Positions 5,878 through 7,902 of a DNA stretch of 7,902 nucleotides are shown here, one piece after another. The stretch is from an uncultured Dorea sp. (lineage in GTDB: Bacteria > Bacillota > Clostridia > Lachnospirales > Lachnospiraceae). Both the position numbers and the translations under genes were made by a program. The notes beneath the pieces are model-generated. The model searched no databases and had not been told where the DNA came from. It saw only the letters and a program-made list of their open reading frames with translations. The stretch spans positions 22,767-30,668 of the forward strand of contig CAJULU010000001.1 in NCBI GenBank assembly GCA_910587575.1. Reading direction: 5' to 3'. The stretch's first letter is position 1. The number at the start of each line of letters is the position of its first letter.

Positions 5878-7902
5878 ATGTTAAAACTTCGCAAACCATT
5901 TTCACGAAAAGTAAAGCTTCATATCAGGCAGGATTTGCTGCAGAAGCTGTGGGACCAGTATGTCCCGGAGTCTTCGGCGGAGTATGGGCGTATCGAGCTG
6001 ATCTATACTGACGCAAAGGATGTGCAGGCAGAGGCACAGCCCCGGCAGGTTCAGCTTCTGGTTCATCTGGTGCTGCGAAACCGGATCCTGAAGGCGGGTC
6101 TTTCGAACTTGAGGACAGTCCCGGCAGCCGGACGAAGACAGATGGAGAACAGCGTGCGGCGTGCGGAAAAATGTTTCCTCACACAGCTTCGGTGTTATGA
6201 CGTCAGGCTGTTTCGCACAGTGAGCCGGTATGTGACGCTGCTTGAGCAGGCAGAGAAGGATGGCCGGCGTTATCAGGGCTGGCAGAGGGAGAACTGGAGC
6301 ATTGAGAAGCAGTGGGCGGAGTATCGTCTGTTTTCTGTGTTTTCTTCGGAGGTGAAGAATTTTCTCACGGAACATTCTTTGGGGACGGCCCGGAAGATGG
6401 AAAGGGAGTTGATCCGTGTACTGCCGGAGAATGAGTATGGGCTTTTGGCAGAGCGGATTCCAGGGCTGGCGGAACCGAAGGACTTCATGCTTCAGTATGT
6501 GGATGTGATGGAGGCAGAGGAAATCCGGCAGTTGTGGAAACAGCTTGAGGAATTCAGCCAGGAACCGCAGGAGCAGATGAATGCTAACGGCTTACGGGAG
6601 AAAATGTGGGAGCTTCATGTGCGGTATGGACAGGAAGTGGCCAGAGGCTTCCGTGAACGAGTTTCTTCTATATTAAGTGGGGAATCTTATCAGATGGTTT
6701 CTAAGCCGTACCGTGAGATGATGGATATGGTGAGAAATGCAGAACCATATCAGGAAGCTGATGATAGGGCGGTTGTCGGGTTGGATCAAGGGACTGCGGA
6801 TATGGCAGTGGTTCCAAAGTCAGATCAAGAGGCTTTGGGTGTGGGAAACAGATTGGAAAAGGATCCGGTGTCTCAGATTTATCAGACGATGGAACGGGTG
6901 CAGTGGAAACTGGAGGAGCAGAAGGAACGGATTTGGCAGCGGGAGGAACGGGCCTTTGAGACGTATCGGGAGTTGTATGAGGATGCTCTCGCAGGACAGA
7001 ATCTGACCGGGCGGCAGGAGGAAGCAGGCCGGCTGGCAGGAGGGACTTCTGAGAAGGGCCAGTTAGCAGAAGGGACTTCTGAGAAGGGCCGGTTGACAGA
7101 AGGTGTTCTTGAGGCAGGCCAGTTAGCAGAAGGGGTTTCTGAGAAGGGCCGGTTGACAGAAGGTGTTCTTGAGGCAGGTCAGTTAGCAGAAGGGGCTTCT
7201 GAGAAGGGGCAGTTGACAGAAGGGACTTCTGAGGCAGCCAGGCTGGAGAATGTGCGGCGGTTTGTGGAAGGGTTGTTCCAAAGTCAGCACCAGGGAGAAA
7301 TGAGAGAAGGAGAACTCCGGGATATCTGCGAATGGGGCAGAGTGTTTGCGGAGTTATTTGCAAAATCATTTTCAGAAAAGCTGGATTCTGGAAAGGCCGT
7401 CAAGGAGATCGCCGGATATGCAGACAGATATGATGAAGAATGGGTCTATCTGACGCAGGAAATCAGCCGTTATATCGAAGGGCGGGACAGGGAGACAAAA
7501 GATATCCTGAAGTCTGGCTTGATGAAGGAACAGGGGCTTGGGAATCTGTTGGAGAAGATTCATGTCCTTGACGAGGGGAGACGGACGGAATTTGTAAGAA
7601 GTCTGTCTGACATGATTCGTATCTGGATTCAGGTCAGTCCATCGAAGTCCGAGAAGCCGGGAACAGGGAAGCCTGTAAGGCAGGTGGTTCAGGAAGTTTT
7701 TCAGAGTGAGCGTCAGAGAGAAATGAGCGGGGAAGAACTCCAGGAACTCTGTGAATGGGGAAGCGTGATTGCCGGGATATTGACAGAGCCGCATCCAGAA
7801 GAACAAAAGCCAGAATATTTGATGGAAGAAATCATCCATAATATCGAAGGTCAGAGTGTGGAGCCGTTTTTGCGGAGATGGAAGGAAAATGTTTCGCAGG
7901 AA
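5878..7902 (+). CDS. Large Glu/Gln/Arg-rich protein with decapeptide repeats, function unknown (runs off the right edge)
   Basis: ATG 5878 is preceded by GGAGGGAG (5866-5873), and the frame stays open for 675 codons to the edge. I do not recognise the family. The N-terminus (MLKLRKPFSRKVKL) is basic, with no signal peptide or membrane segment. Residues 1-380 are rich in Glu, Gln, Arg, Leu and Trp and look helical, with a probable coiled coil near 340-370 (E-E-Q-K-E-R-I-W-Q-R-E-E-R). Residues 384-453 are seven tandem decapeptides. After them, two diverged copies of a segment built around F-Q-S, E-M and C-E-W-G occur at 459-487 and 600-628. The gene follows the second tube gene closely and in the same direction, so it belongs to the injection-system operon. 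A tape-measure-like, scaffold or cargo protein would fit its size and position, but no diagnostic motif supports any of these. The typical Afp order would place a LysM/gp53-like protein nearby; no LysM motif is visible. Confidence 0.8.
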   Translation, partial: MLKLRKPFSRKVKLHIRQDLLQKLWDQYVPESSAEYGRIELIYTDAKDVQAEAQPRQVQLLVHLVLRNRILKAGLSNLRTVPAAGRRQMENSVRRAEKCFLTQLRCYDVRLFRTVSRYVTLLEQAEKDGRRYQGWQRENWSIEKQWAEYRLFSVFSSEVKNFLTEHSLGTARKMERELIRVLPENEYGLLAERIPGLAEPKDFMLQYVDVMEAEEIRQLWKQLEEFSQEPQEQMNANGLREKMWELHVRYGQEVARGFRERVSSILSGESYQMVSKPYREMMDMVRNAEPYQEADDRAVVGLDQGTADMAVVPKSDQEALGVGNRLEKDPVSQIYQTMERVQWKLEEQKERIWQREERAFETYRELYEDALAGQNLTGRQEEAGRLAGGTSEKGQLAEGTSEKGRLTEGVLEAGQLAEGVSEKGRLTEGVLEAGQLAEGASEKGQLTEGTSEAARLENVRRFVEGLFQSQHQGEMREGELRDICEWGRVFAELFAKSFSEKLDSGKAVKEIAGYADRYDEEWVYLTQEISRYIEGRDRETKDILKSGLMKEQGLGNLLEKIHVLDEGRRTEFVRSLSDMIRIWIQVSPSKSEKPGTGKPVRQVVQEVFQSERQREMSGEELQELCEWGSVIAGILTEPHPEEQKPEYLMEEIIHNIEGQSVEPFLRRWKENVSQE
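7027..7236 (+). repeat. Seven tandem 30-bp repeats encoding a decapeptide
   Basis: Seven 30-bp units encode residues 384-453 of the large unknown protein, with consensus G-(Q/R)-L-(A/T)-E-G-x-S-E-(K/A). Units alternate in pairs, so a 60-bp higher-order unit is visible: 7081-7140 and 7141-7200 differ at only two positions. The copies are in frame, contiguous and without spacers. The encoded stretch is acidic, Gly-containing and probably flexible, and it separates the helical N-terminal part from the duplicated C-terminal segments. Near-identity of two 60-bp units points to recent duplication by slippage or recombination, so copy number may vary between strains. Confidence 0.95.
7252..7761 (+). 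repeat. Two diverged copies of a protein segment (CEWG repeat)
   Basis: Within the large unknown protein, codons at 7252-7338 (residues 459-487) and 7675-7761 (residues 600-628) encode alignable 29-residue segments 141 residues apart. Shared residues include V-R at the start, F-Q-S, E-M, E-L and C-E-W-G, followed by V-x-A. An I-E-G motif also follows each copy (SRYIEG and HNIEG), though at unequal distance. This suggests an internal domain duplication, with more copies possible past the right edge. Confidence 0.65.

Noticed and set aside
5902..6375. Open minus-strand frame of 157 codons
   Set aside because: Antisense to the start of the large plus-strand gene; Leu/Pro/His-rich composition typical of a shadow frame.
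7027..7236. CRISPR-like array of 30-bp repeats
   Set aside because: The units are contiguous with no spacers, and they are in frame inside an open coding sequence.
6701..7369. Open minus-strand frame of 222 codons, rich in Pro, Leu and Ser, with repeats
   Set aside because: It is the antisense image of the decapeptide tract in the large plus-strand gene. The in-frame 30-bp repeats keep this frame open, and it has no sensible ribosome binding site or family resemblance.
7372..7839. Open minus-strand frame of 155 codons
   Set aside because: Antisense to the large plus-strand gene, which continues open with good composition and its own ribosome binding site.

Overview
The window looks like a piece of a chromosome from a gut-type clostridial Firmicute, probably Lachnospiraceae. 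The evidence is strong AGGAGG-type ribosome binding sites, sigma-A style promoters, mid-range GC with AT-rich intergenic DNA, and a MalT-like ATPase regulator of a kind common in that group. The genus is inference. The right half is the start of a phage-tail-like contractile injection system (extracellular CIS, Afp/PVC-like). No capsid, terminase or integrase genes are visible, so a tail-derived device is more likely than a prophage, although the window is too short to prove it.

Layout. Positions 1-1835 (minus strand) hold most of a STAND-ATPase/LuxR-family (MalT-like) regulator whose C-terminus lies off the left edge. Positions 1836-2389 are an AT-rich control region. It contains a 50-codon minus-strand gene with its own promoter and terminator, and the leader of the plus-strand structural operon. 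From 2390 all genes read rightward: tail sheath (2390-4126), inner tube protein (4173-4598), a 170-bp gap with a large hairpin, a gpE/gp41-like tail assembly protein (4769-5137), a -1-frame extension resembling DUF6760/P2 gpE' (5119-5319), a second tube-family protein (5392-5832), and a large unrecognised protein (from 5878) that is still open at the right edge after 675 codons.

How it works together. Tube subunits stack inside a contractile sheath, and the second tube protein probably forms the tube's junction with the baseplate. The assembly protein and its frameshifted form probably act as chaperones, as gpE/E+E' do in phage P2. Baseplate, spike, fibre, ATPase and effector genes are expected beyond the right edge. 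The divergent ATPase regulator is the obvious candidate controller.

The strongest observation is a complete candidate -1 programmed ribosomal frameshift signal at 5092-5150: an internal Shine-Dalgarno, the heptamer A_AAT_TTT, a 6-nt spacer and a GC-clamped stem-loop. It sits exactly where the assembly-protein frame overlaps a downstream frame that has no usable start codon. Others of interest are a sheath leader in which a hairpin separates a perfect Shine-Dalgarno from a six-codon ORF overlapping the sheath start, and a tandem decapeptide repeat in the unrecognised last gene.
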